Assembly: GCF_001951155.1 (NCBI RefSeq)
Contig: NZ_CP016359.1
Coordinates: forward strand, 1,760,001 to 1,824,000
Source of the DNA: Christiangramia flava JLT2011
Lineage (GTDB): Bacteria; Bacteroidota; Bacteroidia; Flavobacteriales; Flavobacteriaceae
Length of the DNA stretch: 64,000 bases
Direction: 5' to 3'
A program made the position numbers and the translations under genes. Below are positions 1 to 9,368 of this stretch, in pieces. Below the pieces are notes generated by a model, which saw only the letters and a list, made by a program, of their open reading frames with translations, was not told the origin of the DNA and did not search any database. The first letter of the stretch is position 1. Each line of letters starts with the position of its first letter.

Positions 1-825
1 CCGGGACTTGCGAAAACACTAGCCATTAATACCCTTTCGCAGGCAGTTCACGGAAGCTTTAGCAGGATACAGTTCACTCCAGACCTTTTGCCGGCAGATG
101 TTGTTGGTACATTGATCTATAATATGAAAGTGAACGATTTCAGTATTAAGAAAGGGCCGATCTTCGCCAATTTCGTCCTTGCAGATGAGATCAACAGGGC
201 GCCGGCAAAAGTTCAGTCGGCTTTACTGGAAGCGATGCAGGAGAAGCAGGTGACCATTGGTGATGAGACCTTTAAACTGGATAAGCCATTTCTTGTAATG
301 GCTACTCAAAACCCGGTAGAACAGGAAGGAACCTATCCGTTGCCGGAAGCGCAGGTAGACCGTTTCATGCTGAAAACGGTTATCAAATATCCGCAGATGG
401 CTGAAGAGCAACTAATCATTCGGGCAAATCTTAAAGGCGGTTTTGAAAAAGTAAATCCCGTTGTAGATCTGGAACAGATTCTTCGAGCACAACAGGCGGT
501 TCGAGAGGTTTATATGGATGAAAAGATCGAAAAGTATATCCTCGATATCATCTTCGCGACCAGAAATCCTGAAAACTATAATTTGAAGGATATCGCGCCG
601 CTTATCAGTTTTGGTGCATCACCTAGGGGTAGTATCAACCTGGCGATCGCTTCTAAATGTTATGCGTTTATTAAACGTCGTGGCTATGTGGTGCCGGAAG
701 ATGTTCGTGCCGTTGTTCATGATGTATTACGTCACAGAATAGGTATCACTTACGAGGCTGAGGCTGAAAATATTACTTCTGAAGATCTGGTTAACAAGAT
801 CGTCAATGAAATTGAAGTACCATAG
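1..825 (+). CDS. MoxR-family AAA+ ATPase, 5'-truncated by window start
   Basis: The reading frame is open from base 1 and starts in the Walker A loop (PGLAKT), so the first part of the gene lies outside the window. The 274 visible residues include the Walker B segment (LADEIN), the sensor-1 segment (MATQNPVEQ) followed by the AAA_3 signature (PLPEAQVDRF), and the C-terminal lid. MoxR ATPases are thought to act as chaperones for von Willebrand (VWA) proteins and metal-dependent complexes. Here the gene heads an operon of DUF58 and Bat VWA proteins, the classical context of the Bacteroidetes aerotolerance operon. An internal TTG at 88 is not the real start. Confidence 0.95.
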   Translation, partial: PGLAKTLAINTLSQAVHGSFSRIQFTPDLLPADVVGTLIYNMKVNDFSIKKGPIFANFVLADEINRAPAKVQSALLEAMQEKQVTIGDETFKLDKPFLVMATQNPVEQEGTYPLPEAQVDRFMLKTVIKYPQMAEEQLIIRANLKGGFEKVNPVVDLEQILRAQQAVREVYMDEKIEKYILDIIFATRNPENYNLKDIAPLISFGASPRGSINLAIASKCYAFIKRRGYVVPEDVRAVVHDVLRHRIGITYEAEAENITSEDLVNKIVNEIEVP

Positions 826-894
826 CAATTGACAATTATCAATTAACAGTGGTGATCCTCTAGATCGATCATTGCTAATTGTTCATTGAACCAC

Positions 895-1761
895 ATGGAT
901 ACAAAAGAGCTTCTCAAGAAAGTACGGAAAATTGAAATTAAAACCCGCAGGCTGAGCGATCACGTCTTCGGCGGGGAATATCATTCTACTTTTAAGGGAA
1001 GAGGGATGACCTTTAGCGAGGTGCGTCAGTACCAGTTTGGTGATGACGTGAGAAGTATCGACTGGAATGTGACTGCGCGTTATAATGAGCCTTTTGTAAA
1101 AGTTTTTGAAGAAGAAAGGGAACTTACCATGATGTTGCTGGTAGATGTTTCAGCTTCAGAAATGTTCGGTACGCAGGAGCAGTTCAAGAAAGATGTGATT
1201 ACTGAAATTGCTGCCACGCTGGCCTTTTCAGCTACGCAGAACAATGATAAGATCGGGCTGATGCTGTTTACAGACCAGATCGAACTCTATATTCCGCCGA
1301 AGAAAGGAAGATTGCACGTGCTCCGAATCATTCGCGAACTGCTGGAATTCAAACCGGCGGGTAAAAAGACGGATATCGCCAATGCGCTAAAATACCTTTC
1401 GAATGTCATGAAAAAGAAAGCGATCGTTTTCGTGCTTTCAGATTTCCTGGCAGACGATTACCGGCATACTTTAAAAATTGCGGCTAACAGGCACGATGTA
1501 ACCGGTATCAGGGTGTATGATGAAGGAGAGGAAAGTATCCCGAATCTGGGACTGGTACAAATGTATGATGAAGAAACCGGAAGATACGTAACGGTGAACA
1601 CCGGGTCAAAATCGGTTAGAAATGCCTATGCAGAGTATTACCGTGAGCGGCTGGATTATTTTCAGCAGAGTTTTTCTCAAAGCGGAGCCGGAGTAATTAG
1701 TAATAGAACCGACGAGAGTTACGTGAAAAAATTGCTCGGATATTTTAAAAGGAGAGCCTAA
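895..1761 (+). CDS. DUF58 domain protein of the Bat operon
   Basis: A 288-residue protein without signal peptide or membrane segment. The DUF58 signature (RQYQFGDDVRSIDWN) is near residues 45-60 and is followed by a VWA-like segment with a MIDAS-type DVSAS motif near residue 85. I place the start at the ATG at 895 rather than the TTG at 886, because that ATG leads straight into the family's usual N-terminus (MDTKELLKKVRKIEIK). DUF58 proteins almost always follow moxR and are believed to be partners of the ATPase. Stop and next start are separated by 4 bases, so this is one operon. The exact biochemical role is unknown. Confidence 0.93.
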   Translation: MDTKELLKKVRKIEIKTRRLSDHVFGGEYHSTFKGRGMTFSEVRQYQFGDDVRSIDWNVTARYNEPFVKVFEEERELTMMLLVDVSASEMFGTQEQFKKDVITEIAATLAFSATQNNDKIGLMLFTDQIELYIPPKKGRLHVLRIIRELLEFKPAGKKTDIANALKYLSNVMKKKAIVFVLSDFLADDYRHTLKIAANRHDVTGIRVYDEGEESIPNLGLVQMYDEETGRYVTVNTGSKSVRNAYAEYYRERLDYFQQSFSQSGAGVISNRTDESYVKKLLGYFKRRA

Positions 1762-1765
1762 AAGC

Positions 1766-3415
1766 ATGAAAATCTTAAATAAAAACAGAAGACCGCTAAC
1801 CACTATCTCAGCCTACCTGGGATTTCTGTTTTTTATAGCCATTCTTTTCTGTGGGAACTCGGCAATTGCACAAAGCGTTCAAGCCAGTATCGATTCCTCG
1901 AGTATCAAGATCGGGGAACAGATCACCTACCAGATCAATGTGCAAAGCGATCCAGATGCGATGGTCGTTTTTCCGGAAGGAGAAACTTTTTCGCCACTGG
2001 AACTGGTAGAATCGCCCGAGCCAGATACTATTAAAGATCAAAACGGCTATCGTTTACTGAAGGAGTATTTCCTCACACAGTTCGATTCCGGCCAGTATGT
2101 GATCCCACGACAGGAAGTCTTGATTCGCGATCAGAAATTTTATACTGATTCGATTTCGGTGGAAGTGCGGGATGTCGTGGTAGATACCACCAAACAAAAA
2201 CTCTATCCTATCAAACCTTCCGTTGAGGTTTCCGGTGGGCTTCAAATCCCAGACTGGGTCTGGTGGTTGCTGGCCATTGCTTTGGTAGCCGCCGTGGTGG
2301 GCTGGCTCATCATCCGCGGAAGAAAGAAAAGAAACGAAGAAAAAGAACTGCCGCCTTACGAACAGGCAATGGCAGAACTGCACCAGCTCGACGAATCTAA
2401 TTTGCTGGAAAAAAGAAATATTAAAGAATATTACTCGCAATTGAGTTTTTCTGCCAGGAAATTCCTGGATCGCAAGATCTATGATCGAGGCCTGGAAAGT
2501 ACTACCGGGGAACTGATCAGGTACCTGGAAGCTGAAAAAGACAGCGGACATTTAAATCTTTCAGAAAAAACCATTGAGGATTTCAGGATCATTTTGGAAC
2601 GAGCCGACCTGGCGAAATTTGCCAATAATAAGCCGGATGTGATCACCGCAAAAGAAGATCGCAGCCGTACACAGCAGATTATCGAGGGGCTTCGTGAATC
2701 GGTTCCTGAGCCTACCGAAGAAGAATTGCTTCAGGATGAGGCCTACCAGAGTGAACTGGAGCGCAAACGCAAACGCAGAAGGATCATTTTTGGAGTTCTG
2801 GCCGTGATCATGATCCTGGGAATAGGCATTACCACTCTCATCGTGACTAAAGGATTTACCTATGTCAAAGATACTTACCTCGGGCATCCTACCAAGGAGT
2901 TGCTGGAAGGTGACTGGATTCGCAGTGAATACGGAAATCCTTCCGTAGCCATTACCACCCCGCGAGTTCTGAAAAGGGGTGAGATGAATTTGCCAGACGA
3001 GGCGAAGAGCAACATGCTGGGAGCTGAAACTTTCAGTTACGGAAGTCTGCTCAGCAACTTCTATGTCACCGTAAACACCATACAGTTCAAAGGGGAAGTG
3101 AAATTTGACATGAAAAAGGCGATAGACGGAATTTACAGCGTACTGGAACAACAGGGTGCCACGAATATCGTCATGAAACAGGAAGATTTCACTACTGTTG
3201 GCGGGGCAAAAGGAATGAAGGTCTTCGGAACGCTGGATGCTAAAAATCCGGTTACCGGGCAGTCTATCCCGAATGAATACGCTATTCTGAATTTTGCCGA
3301 GCAGGGCGGTTTTGAACAGGTTATCGTGGTGTTCAATGCAGATGACCAATACGCCCGGGAACTTTCAGAGCGCATCATCAATTCAGTGGAATTAAATACT
3401 AATCAGGAAGAATAA
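1766..3415 (+). CDS. Bat-operon membrane protein with BatD-like N-terminus
   Basis: 549 residues. An N-terminal hydrophobic segment ending in AIAQ looks like a signal peptide. It is followed by an Ig-like/BatD-like periplasmic domain (about 35-155), a transmembrane helix (about 163-183), a charged cytoplasmic region of DUF4381 type (about 190-335), a second transmembrane helix (about 340-362), and a C-terminal domain of about 180 residues that would be periplasmic. It lies between DUF58 and batA, the place where Bacteroidetes Bat operons carry a poorly named membrane gene. Its stop overlaps the start of batA by one base (TAATG), which suggests translational coupling. Domain naming is from the look of the sequence. 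I do not recognise a function for the C-terminal domain. Confidence 0.85.
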   Translation: MKILNKNRRPLTTISAYLGFLFFIAILFCGNSAIAQSVQASIDSSSIKIGEQITYQINVQSDPDAMVVFPEGETFSPLELVESPEPDTIKDQNGYRLLKEYFLTQFDSGQYVIPRQEVLIRDQKFYTDSISVEVRDVVVDTTKQKLYPIKPSVEVSGGLQIPDWVWWLLAIALVAAVVGWLIIRGRKKRNEEKELPPYEQAMAELHQLDESNLLEKRNIKEYYSQLSFSARKFLDRKIYDRGLESTTGELIRYLEAEKDSGHLNLSEKTIEDFRIILERADLAKFANNKPDVITAKEDRSRTQQIIEGLRESVPEPTEEELLQDEAYQSELERKRKRRRIIFGVLAVIMILGIGITTLIVTKGFTYVKDTYLGHPTKELLEGDWIRSEYGNPSVAITTPRVLKRGEMNLPDEAKSNMLGAETFSYGSLLSNFYVTVNTIQFKGEVKFDMKKAIDGIYSVLEQQGATNIVMKQEDFTTVGGAKGMKVFGTLDAKNPVTGQSIPNEYAILNFAEQGGFEQVIVVFNADDQYARELSERIINSVELNTNQEE

Positions 3416-4419
3416 TGTTTGCCAACTTCAATTTTGAAAATCCGGGTTTCTTTTGGCTGTTTTTACTGCTGCCAATCGCCATTGCCTGGTATATCTGGAA
3501 GCGAAACCGGCAAACGGCAGAACTAAAGATTTCCAGCACGAAGGGTTTTCGTGCGAAAAGCAGCCTTCTGGCCAGATTACGCCCGGTACTTTTTGTGCTT
3601 CGGCTACTGGTATTGGCACTTATCATCACCGCACTGGCCAGGCCCAGAACGGTTGATGTTTCCACAAAGACCAGCAGTACCAAGGGTATAGATATCGTGA
3701 TGGCAATAGATGTTTCTGCCAGTATGCTGGCGAGGGACCTGGAACCAAACAGGCTGGACGCTACCAAAAGTGTGGCGGAAGAATTTGTAAAAGGAAGGCC
3801 TGGTGACCGGATTGGCCTGGTGGTCTATGCCGGAGAGAGTTTTACCAAAACGCCTATCACCAGTGATAAGGCTATTGTGCTGAAGGCTTTGGAGGATATT
3901 GAGTATACCAATGTGCTGCAAAGCGGAACGGCGATTGGTTCGGGACTTGCCACTTCCGTAAACCGGTTGAAAGACAGTAAAGCCGATAGTAAGGTCATAA
4001 TTTTATTAACCGATGGAGTGAACAATTCCGGATTTATTGACCCCAATACCGCGAGCGAACTGGCCGTGGAATTTGGAATTAAAGTCTATACCATTGGTGT
4101 GGGAAGCAACGGAATGGCACTTTCTCCCATCGGGATGACTGGAAATGGCCGGCTCCAGTTCGGGAATGTGCCGGTAGAGATTGACGAAGCTTTGCTGAAG
4201 CAGATATCTGATGCCACTGGCGGGCAGTATTTCCGTGCTACCGATAATGAGAAACTCGAGGAAATCTATTCCCAGATCGACCAGCTCGAGAAAACAGATA
4301 TCGAAGAATTTCGTTATTATAATTATGATGAAAAGTTCAGGCCGCTGGTATTGTTAGCCGGTGCGTTGCTGCTTTTTGAGATCCTGTTGCGTTATACGTT
4401 ATTCAGAAGTTTTATATAG
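3415..4419 (+). CDS. batA: BatA, VWA-domain inner membrane protein
   Basis: 334 residues: two N-terminal hydrophobic segments (about 8-24 and 55-75), a VWA domain (about 88-290) with MIDAS motif DVSAS, the second threonine site in TPITSD and the aspartate in LLTDG, and a C-terminal transmembrane helix (about 305-325). This is the BatA layout, in which a periplasmic VWA domain is held by membrane anchors. The gene overlaps the previous gene by one base and abuts batB directly. Bat proteins were named from Bacteroides aerotolerance, and their substrate is not known. The order moxR-DUF58-batA-batB-batC-batD-batE supports the assignment. Confidence 0.93.
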   Translation: MFANFNFENPGFFWLFLLLPIAIAWYIWKRNRQTAELKISSTKGFRAKSSLLARLRPVLFVLRLLVLALIITALARPRTVDVSTKTSSTKGIDIVMAIDVSASMLARDLEPNRLDATKSVAEEFVKGRPGDRIGLVVYAGESFTKTPITSDKAIVLKALEDIEYTNVLQSGTAIGSGLATSVNRLKDSKADSKVIILLTDGVNNSGFIDPNTASELAVEFGIKVYTIGVGSNGMALSPIGMTGNGRLQFGNVPVEIDEALLKQISDATGGQYFRATDNEKLEEIYSQIDQLEKTDIEEFRYYNYDEKFRPLVLLAGALLLFEILLRYTLFRSFI

Positions 4420-5481
4420 ATGGTGGTTTTAGAAGAAAAAATATGGTTCTGGTTGTTGCTCGTCATCCCTGCGATTCTGCTGCTCTACTTTGCATTTCTC
4501 TTCTGGCAGCGGAGAACCCGCAAGAAATTTGCGAGCAGCCAGATGTTGCGCTACCTCGCACCGAACCGGTCTTCCTTTAAAGCGGCTTTGAAACTGAGTA
4601 TATTATTACTGGCCATTGCCAGTTTGATTATGGCCCTGGTGAACCCGAAAATGGGAACCAAGATGAAAACAGTGAAGCGGGAGGGTCTGGATATTGTGTT
4701 CGCGATCGATGTTTCCAAAAGTATGGATGCGGAAGATATTGCTCCGTCCAGGCTGGAAAAATCCAAACAGCTGGTGAGTCAGATTCTGAATAGTCTGGCC
4801 AGTGACCGAATTGGGATCATTGCCTACGCCGGCGGTGCCTTTCCGCAGTTGCCTATTACTACTGATTATTCCGCAGCCAGAATGTTCCTGCAATCGCTCA
4901 ATACCGATATGATCTCTTCGCAGGGAACGGCGATCAGCGATGCCATTGAGCTTTCCACGACTTATTTTGATGACGAGCAGCAGACGAACCGGGTGCTTTT
5001 TATCATCAGTGACGGGGAAGATCATGAGGGGAATGTAGACGATATTACCAAAGAGGCCGCTAAAAAAGGGATTCGTATTTTTACCATTGGGGTGGGAACC
5101 GAAAAAGGAGGTCCAATCCCGATCAAACGAAATGGCATCGTTCAGAATTATAAAAAAGACATGCAGGGCGAAACGGTGATTACCAAGCTGAACCCCGGAA
5201 CCCTGGAGGAGATTGCAAAAGCCGCCAATGGAGAGTATATTGACGGTCGCGTGACAGCCGATGTGGTGGAAAAAGTCCAGGAAGAATTGGAGAATATCGA
5301 AAAAAGCGAATTTGAAGCCAAGCAGTTTGCCGACTATGAATCTCATTTTCAATGGTTCCTGGGACTGGCTTTGGCACTATTATTTCTTGATATATTCATC
5401 CTGCAACGGGCGACATCCTGGTTGCAAAAACTGAATCTGTTCAACGAAAACAAGAAGGAGAAGCATGAAGAAGCAGCTTAA
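4420..5481 (+). CDS. batB: BatB, VWA-domain inner membrane protein
   Basis: 353 residues and a paralogue of BatA with the same layout: N-terminal hydrophobic segments (about 8-28 and 55-78), a VWA domain with MIDAS motif DVSKS, PITTD and SDGED, and a C-terminal transmembrane helix near 305-325. It starts on the base after the batA stop. Its 3' end overlaps batC by 17 bases. The C-terminal tail after the last helix is charged (NKKEKHEEAA) and would be cytoplasmic. BatA and BatB probably work as a pair. This is inferred from their fixed adjacency. Confidence 0.93.
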   Translation: MVVLEEKIWFWLLLVIPAILLLYFAFLFWQRRTRKKFASSQMLRYLAPNRSSFKAALKLSILLLAIASLIMALVNPKMGTKMKTVKREGLDIVFAIDVSKSMDAEDIAPSRLEKSKQLVSQILNSLASDRIGIIAYAGGAFPQLPITTDYSAARMFLQSLNTDMISSQGTAISDAIELSTTYFDDEQQTNRVLFIISDGEDHEGNVDDITKEAAKKGIRIFTIGVGTEKGGPIPIKRNGIVQNYKKDMQGETVITKLNPGTLEEIAKAANGEYIDGRVTADVVEKVQEELENIEKSEFEAKQFADYESHFQWFLGLALALLFLDIFILQRATSWLQKLNLFNENKKEKHEEAA

Positions 5482-6346
5482 AATAGGGGTTTTGACATTT
5501 ATACTATCGGTGTTTTCGGTTCATGCACAGCAGGAAAATCCGAAGAAGCTGAAAAAGGAATCTGATCGTTATATTTACGAGGCTCAGGAAGCGCTTTCAG
5601 AAAATGATTATGCTTCCGCAGAAGCTGAGTACCGCAAGGCGATCGCCAAAGACCCTTCGAATACGGTCGCAAAATACAATATGGGAAACCTGTATTATGG
5701 CAAAGAGAACACGGTTTCTGCGGAAAACAGGCTGAAACAGGCGGCAAAAATAGCCGAGAGCAAAAGTGAAAAGCACCAGATCTATCACAATCTTGGAAAT
5801 TCCTATATGCAGAAAAAGGATTATTCCAGCGCGGTAGAAGCATATAAAAACGCACTTAGGAACGATCCTTCAGATGATGAGACCCGTTATAATCTGGCGT
5901 TAGCGAAGCAGAAAGAGGAAGAAGAACAAAAGAACGGGCAGGGCCAGGATCAGGATAAAGATCAGAATAAGGATCAGCAAAACGATGGCGGCGGCGGAGA
6001 TCAGGACCAACAGGATCAGGATCAAAACAAAGACCAGAACGAAGGCGAAGGCGGTGATCAAAACAAGGATCAGCAGCTAAAAGATGAAGGAGAAAACAAC
6101 AAGGATAAAAAAGAAGGCGACCAGAATAAAGACCAGCAGAACGAACAGGGCGAGCAGCCTAAGGATCAGCAGGGCGACGGGGATAAAAAGCAGCAACAGC
6201 AGCCAAAGGCCGCTCAGGGACAGCTTTCTCCACAGCAGATCAAGAGTTTACTGGAAGCCATGAATAATGAAGAGAAAAAAGTTCAGGATAAGATCAATGC
6301 TGAAAAGGCAAAAGGAGTGAAGGTCAGAACCGAAAAAGACTGGTAA
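5465..6346 (+). CDS. batC: BatC, periplasmic TPR protein with Gln/Asp/Lys-rich tail
   Basis: 293 residues. A signal peptide ends near residue 21 (SVHAQ), TPR repeats cover about 35-145, and a very low-complexity region rich in D, Q, K, N, E and G covers about 150-250. A short ordered-looking end (QLSPQQIKSLLEAMNNEEK) follows. This matches BatC, a TPR protein thought to sit in the periplasm with BatB. The low-complexity part is built from imperfect DQNKDQ units and is probably disordered. The start overlaps the end of batB by 17 bases. Confidence 0.9.
   Translation: MKKQLKIGVLTFILSVFSVHAQQENPKKLKKESDRYIYEAQEALSENDYASAEAEYRKAIAKDPSNTVAKYNMGNLYYGKENTVSAENRLKQAAKIAESKSEKHQIYHNLGNSYMQKKDYSSAVEAYKNALRNDPSDDETRYNLALAKQKEEEEQKNGQGQDQDKDQNKDQQNDGGGGDQDQQDQDQNKDQNEGEGGDQNKDQQLKDEGENNKDKKEGDQNKDQQNEQGEQPKDQQGDGDKKQQQQPKAAQGQLSPQQIKSLLEAMNNEEKKVQDKINAEKAKGVKVRTEKDW
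5912..6214 (+). repeat. Low-complexity coding repeat inside batC
   Basis: Imperfect short repeats of GATCAG/AAGGATCAG/AACAAAGACCAG type encode the DQ/KDQ/NKDQ-rich stretch of BatC (residues about 150-250). The repeat units vary and stay in frame. Such tracts change length easily, so length differences between strains would be expected. Confidence 0.75.
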
Positions 6347-6391
6347 CGAAAAATTTTATCCTACGAATAGACCGAAGATCAGAACAATACG

Positions 6392-8146
6392 ATGAAAATA
6401 AAGTTTTTAATTTTAAGTTTTTTACTGTTTGCAAGCGGTTTGCTTCAGGCGCAGGTGCGTTTCGAGGCAAAAGTGAGCAGGGATCAACTGGGAATTAACG
6501 AACGCCTGCGGGTAGACTTTGAAATGAATGATGACGGGGACAATTTCAGGCCACCATCTTTTGAAGGATTTACCGTGGTAGGCGGCCCGAACCAGAAGGT
6601 AAGCCAGAGTTTTCTGAATGGAAAAATGTCTTTTTCCAAAACCTATAGCTTTTATCTTCAGCCTAAGGAGCGTGGGAAACTGGAAATTGGCCAGGCCGAA
6701 GTAGAGATCGAAAACAAGATCTATAAAACCTCTCCTATTGCCGTGAACGTTGGCGCGGCTGTAGACAAGCCTACTGATGGCGATAATTCTGAAATGATTG
6801 CGGACAGTAACCTGCATCTGGTGGCTGAGGTTTCCAAATCGAATCCCTACCTGAACGAAGCGATTACCGTGGTTTATAAGCTCTATGTGAGTCCGCGGAT
6901 TAGTGTGAGCAACTGGCGGGAACTGGACAGCCCGAAATATGCCGATTTCTGGAGCCAGAATATCGATCAGAAAATGCGAGTTCAGGATGGCGAATACATG
7001 GGAGAACCTTATCGTTACGTCATTCTTCGAAAGACTATTTTATATCCGCAGAAAACGGGAGAATTGAATATTGAACCACTGGCGCTTTCTGTAGCGGTAG
7101 ATGTTCCAAGCAATCGGCGGGACATTTTCGGAAGCAGGATCTACAAGACCGTGAACCAGACGGTGGCGGCAGATAATAAGAAAATCAACGTTAAGGCCCT
7201 CCCAGACGGGAAACCCGCAAACTTCACAGGAGCTGTTGGAGATTTCGATTTCAATGTGGAATTGTCGAGGAATACTCTGAATGCCGGGGAAAGTTTGCAG
7301 GCCACCGTGGAGGTGAAAGGAAACGGAAATCTGAAATTGTTTGATCTTCCGGAACTTACCGCACCGCCATCCCTGGAAATGTATTCACCGGAAAGAAAAG
7401 AGAATGTGACCACGAATCTGGGTGGGATGCAGGGAAGTATTTCAGAAGATTATACGGTAGTGCCCACGAAAAAAGGCAAATATCCCATCCCGGCATTGTC
7501 GTTCTCGTGGTTCGATCCGCAGACAGGAACGTACAAAACAAAGACTTCGGAAGAATTGCTGCTGAATGTGGAAAACGGGCCTGTAGCGGCAAATTCTAGT
7601 AGCGGGATCAGCAACCCGAACAAACAGGCAGTGGCTATCAACGATTCACAATTCCGTTTCATCAAGCTGAAGACCCGTTTAAAGCCACTTGAAAATAGCC
7701 AGTTTCTGGGATCGGCAGGTTTCTGGAGCGCACTGGTGCTTCCGCTGGCACTAATTCCGCTATTTATTTTCTTCGGAAAAAAACGAGAAGAGCGGGCCAG
7801 GGATGTAAAAGGGAACAGGATTCGTAAAGCCGATAAGCTCGCGCGAAAGTACCTTTCCGAAGCTAAAAGGAATCTGGGCGACCAAAAGGAATTTTACCTC
7901 GCACTGGAACGTTCGCTTCACAATTACCTGAAGGCTAAACTTCGCATCCAGACAAGTGATATGAGCAAGGACCGTATCGAAGCGATCCTACAGGAACGCG
8001 GGGTGGAGCACAGCACTATTCAGGAATTCCTATCGCTGCTCTCCAGTTGTGAATTTGCGAGGTATACGCCGGCATCGTCTGATGCGATGAAACAGGATTA
8101 TGAGAAAGCAGCTCAGGTTATTTCAACTCTGGATAAACAATTGTAA
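6392..8146 (+). CDS. batD: BatD, membrane-anchored Ig-like domain protein
   Basis: 584 residues. The signal peptide ends at LLQAQ (about residue 21) and is followed by repeated Ig-like beta domains typical of the BatD/oxygen-tolerance family (about 22-400), one transmembrane helix (about 445-465, LVLPLALIPLFIFF) and a cytoplasmic alpha-helical end with about 120 residues. The gap from batC is 45 bases, the largest in the operon, and one base separates it from batE. Its relatedness to the N-terminal part of the gene at 1766 suggests two BatD-like proteins in the same operon. Confidence 0.9.
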   Translation: MKIKFLILSFLLFASGLLQAQVRFEAKVSRDQLGINERLRVDFEMNDDGDNFRPPSFEGFTVVGGPNQKVSQSFLNGKMSFSKTYSFYLQPKERGKLEIGQAEVEIENKIYKTSPIAVNVGAAVDKPTDGDNSEMIADSNLHLVAEVSKSNPYLNEAITVVYKLYVSPRISVSNWRELDSPKYADFWSQNIDQKMRVQDGEYMGEPYRYVILRKTILYPQKTGELNIEPLALSVAVDVPSNRRDIFGSRIYKTVNQTVAADNKKINVKALPDGKPANFTGAVGDFDFNVELSRNTLNAGESLQATVEVKGNGNLKLFDLPELTAPPSLEMYSPERKENVTTNLGGMQGSISEDYTVVPTKKGKYPIPALSFSWFDPQTGTYKTKTSEELLLNVENGPVAANSSSGISNPNKQAVAINDSQFRFIKLKTRLKPLENSQFLGSAGFWSALVLPLALIPLFIFFGKKREERARDVKGNRIRKADKLARKYLSEAKRNLGDQKEFYLALERSLHNYLKAKLRIQTSDMSKDRIEAILQERGVEHSTIQEFLSLLSSCEFARYTPASSDAMKQDYEKAAQVISTLDKQL

Positions 8147-8147
8147 G

Positions 8148-8897
8148 ATGAGAAACTGGATCACCGTCATAGCGATTTTTGTGAGTTTGCTGGGGTATTC
8201 TCAAAACGAGGAACTCTTCGAAAAAGGAAATTCTGCATACCAGGAGGGAAATTATGAAAGCGCCATCCAGCAATACGAGAAAGTACTGGACAATGGAGAG
8301 ACTTCAGCAGAGTTGTATTACAACCTGGCCAACGCACATTACAAGCTCAACCATATAGCGCCGAGTATTTTTTATTTTGAGAAGGCTTTACAGCTGGATC
8401 CTGCAGATAAGGATATTCAGAATAACATAGAGTTCGCCCGGAATATGGCCATAGATGATATTGAAAACGTGGAAGATCGCGGGCTGTCTCAAAGCCTTCA
8501 AAACCTGATTGCTACTTTTTCCAGCGGGGCCTGGGCGGGAATTGCTATTTTCTTCTCCGTTCTGTTCGTTGTGCTGTTTCTGCTTTATTACTATTCCCGA
8601 AGACCACTTGTAAAACGCCTATTCCTGGGGGTTGCTGCATTAAGTATGGTTTTCTGTATCGCGGCCGTAGTCTTTGGATTTCAGCAGCGTGCATTTGTGG
8701 AAGATAACCAGTATGCGATCATTTTCAGTGAAGAAGCCGATGTTCGTGATGAGCCAAATTTGAGAGGAGACGCCAGTTTTCAGTTGCATGAAGGCACCAA
8801 GGCGAAGATTCTGGAAGATTACCAGGAATGGACCAGGATCGAACTGGCTAATGGAGCTCAGGGCTGGACGAATTCTACTAATTTAAGAAGGCTATAA
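8148..8897 (+). CDS. batE: BatE, TPR and SH3-like membrane protein
   Basis: 249 residues from the ATG at 8148. The longer frame starting at 8100 would overlap batD and hide the signal peptide MRNWITVIAIFVSLLGYSQ. After the signal come TPR repeats (about 20-95), two transmembrane helices (about 125-147 and 155-178), and a C-terminal SH3-like domain (about 188-249, with ADVRDEP and the usual GWTNSTNLRRL ending). This layout is that of BatE, the last gene of the Bat operon. The start lies one base after the batD stop, consistent with coupled translation. Confidence 0.92.
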   Translation: MRNWITVIAIFVSLLGYSQNEELFEKGNSAYQEGNYESAIQQYEKVLDNGETSAELYYNLANAHYKLNHIAPSIFYFEKALQLDPADKDIQNNIEFARNMAIDDIENVEDRGLSQSLQNLIATFSSGAWAGIAIFFSVLFVVLFLLYYYSRRPLVKRLFLGVAALSMVFCIAAVVFGFQQRAFVEDNQYAIIFSEEADVRDEPNLRGDASFQLHEGTKAKILEDYQEWTRIELANGAQGWTNSTNLRRL

Positions 8898-8961
8898 TTT
8901 CAAAATTCTCACGCTTTTAACAAAAGAACCCTTATATTTTAAATTATATATTTAAAAATGC

Positions 8962-8969
8962 TATTTTTG
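8962..8969 (+). promoter_or_regulatory. -7 element TATTTTTG of a leaderless transcript
   Basis: The box matches the Bacteroidetes -7 consensus TAnnTTTG and ends only 4 bases before the GTG start at 8974. Transcription starts about 5-8 bases after such a box, so the mRNA would begin at or next to the start codon. I see no clear TTG -33 element at the usual distance. Confidence 0.5.
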
Positions 8970-8973
8970 GCGG

Positions 8974-9261
8974 GTGAAGAAGTTAGCTTACATACTTTCT
9001 TTTATTTTCATCAGCTTTCTCGTGGCGCCTAGTATCATTACTATAGTCAACGACCAGGCTGATATTTCTGTGGCTTTCAATATGGATGAAGAAGAAAATT
9101 CTTCCAAGAATCAGGTAGACCTGGAGTTTCACTTTGCAGAGATCCGTAAGAATGAAGAAAGCATCCTTTTTCACCAGAAGCATGATGATGAGTTTCACTA
9201 CAAGGAGCGGAATTATCTTGTGATTCTGAATGTACTTTCCCCTCCGCCCAAAGCGGCCTAA
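8974..9261 (+). CDS. Small exported protein upstream of the SulP gene
   Basis: 95 residues: an N-terminal hydrophobic segment (about 4-24) followed by a hydrophilic region with many E, K, H and N residues and the ending VLSPPPKAA. GTG at 8974 is the only possible start ahead of the hydrophobic segment, because an in-frame stop lies at 8953. The segment is followed by no cysteine, so this is an exported or singly anchored protein, not a lipoprotein. It sits 107 bases upstream of the SulP transporter in the same direction. I do not recognise the family. Confidence 0.6.
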   Translation: MKKLAYILSFIFISFLVAPSIITIVNDQADISVAFNMDEEENSSKNQVDLEFHFAEIRKNEESILFHQKHDDEFHYKERNYLVILNVLSPPPKAA

Positions 9262-9368
9262 TTTTCGTTTTACAGAACAACCCGATTTTTTAACGTATCC
9301 CATTTCCAGGGTGTCGTCGTCATTTATTTTACACCATACAGGTTGCTGCCTGTCCTAACCAGTATATT

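Noticed and set aside
5912..6214. Repeat array in batC as a possible CRISPR or tandem satellite
   Set aside because: Units are short, imperfect and in frame with a coding sequence. There are no spacers of constant length.
8100..8147. Upstream start for batE
   Set aside because: It would overlap batD by 47 bases and put 16 residues before a clear signal peptide. The ATG at 8148 fits better.
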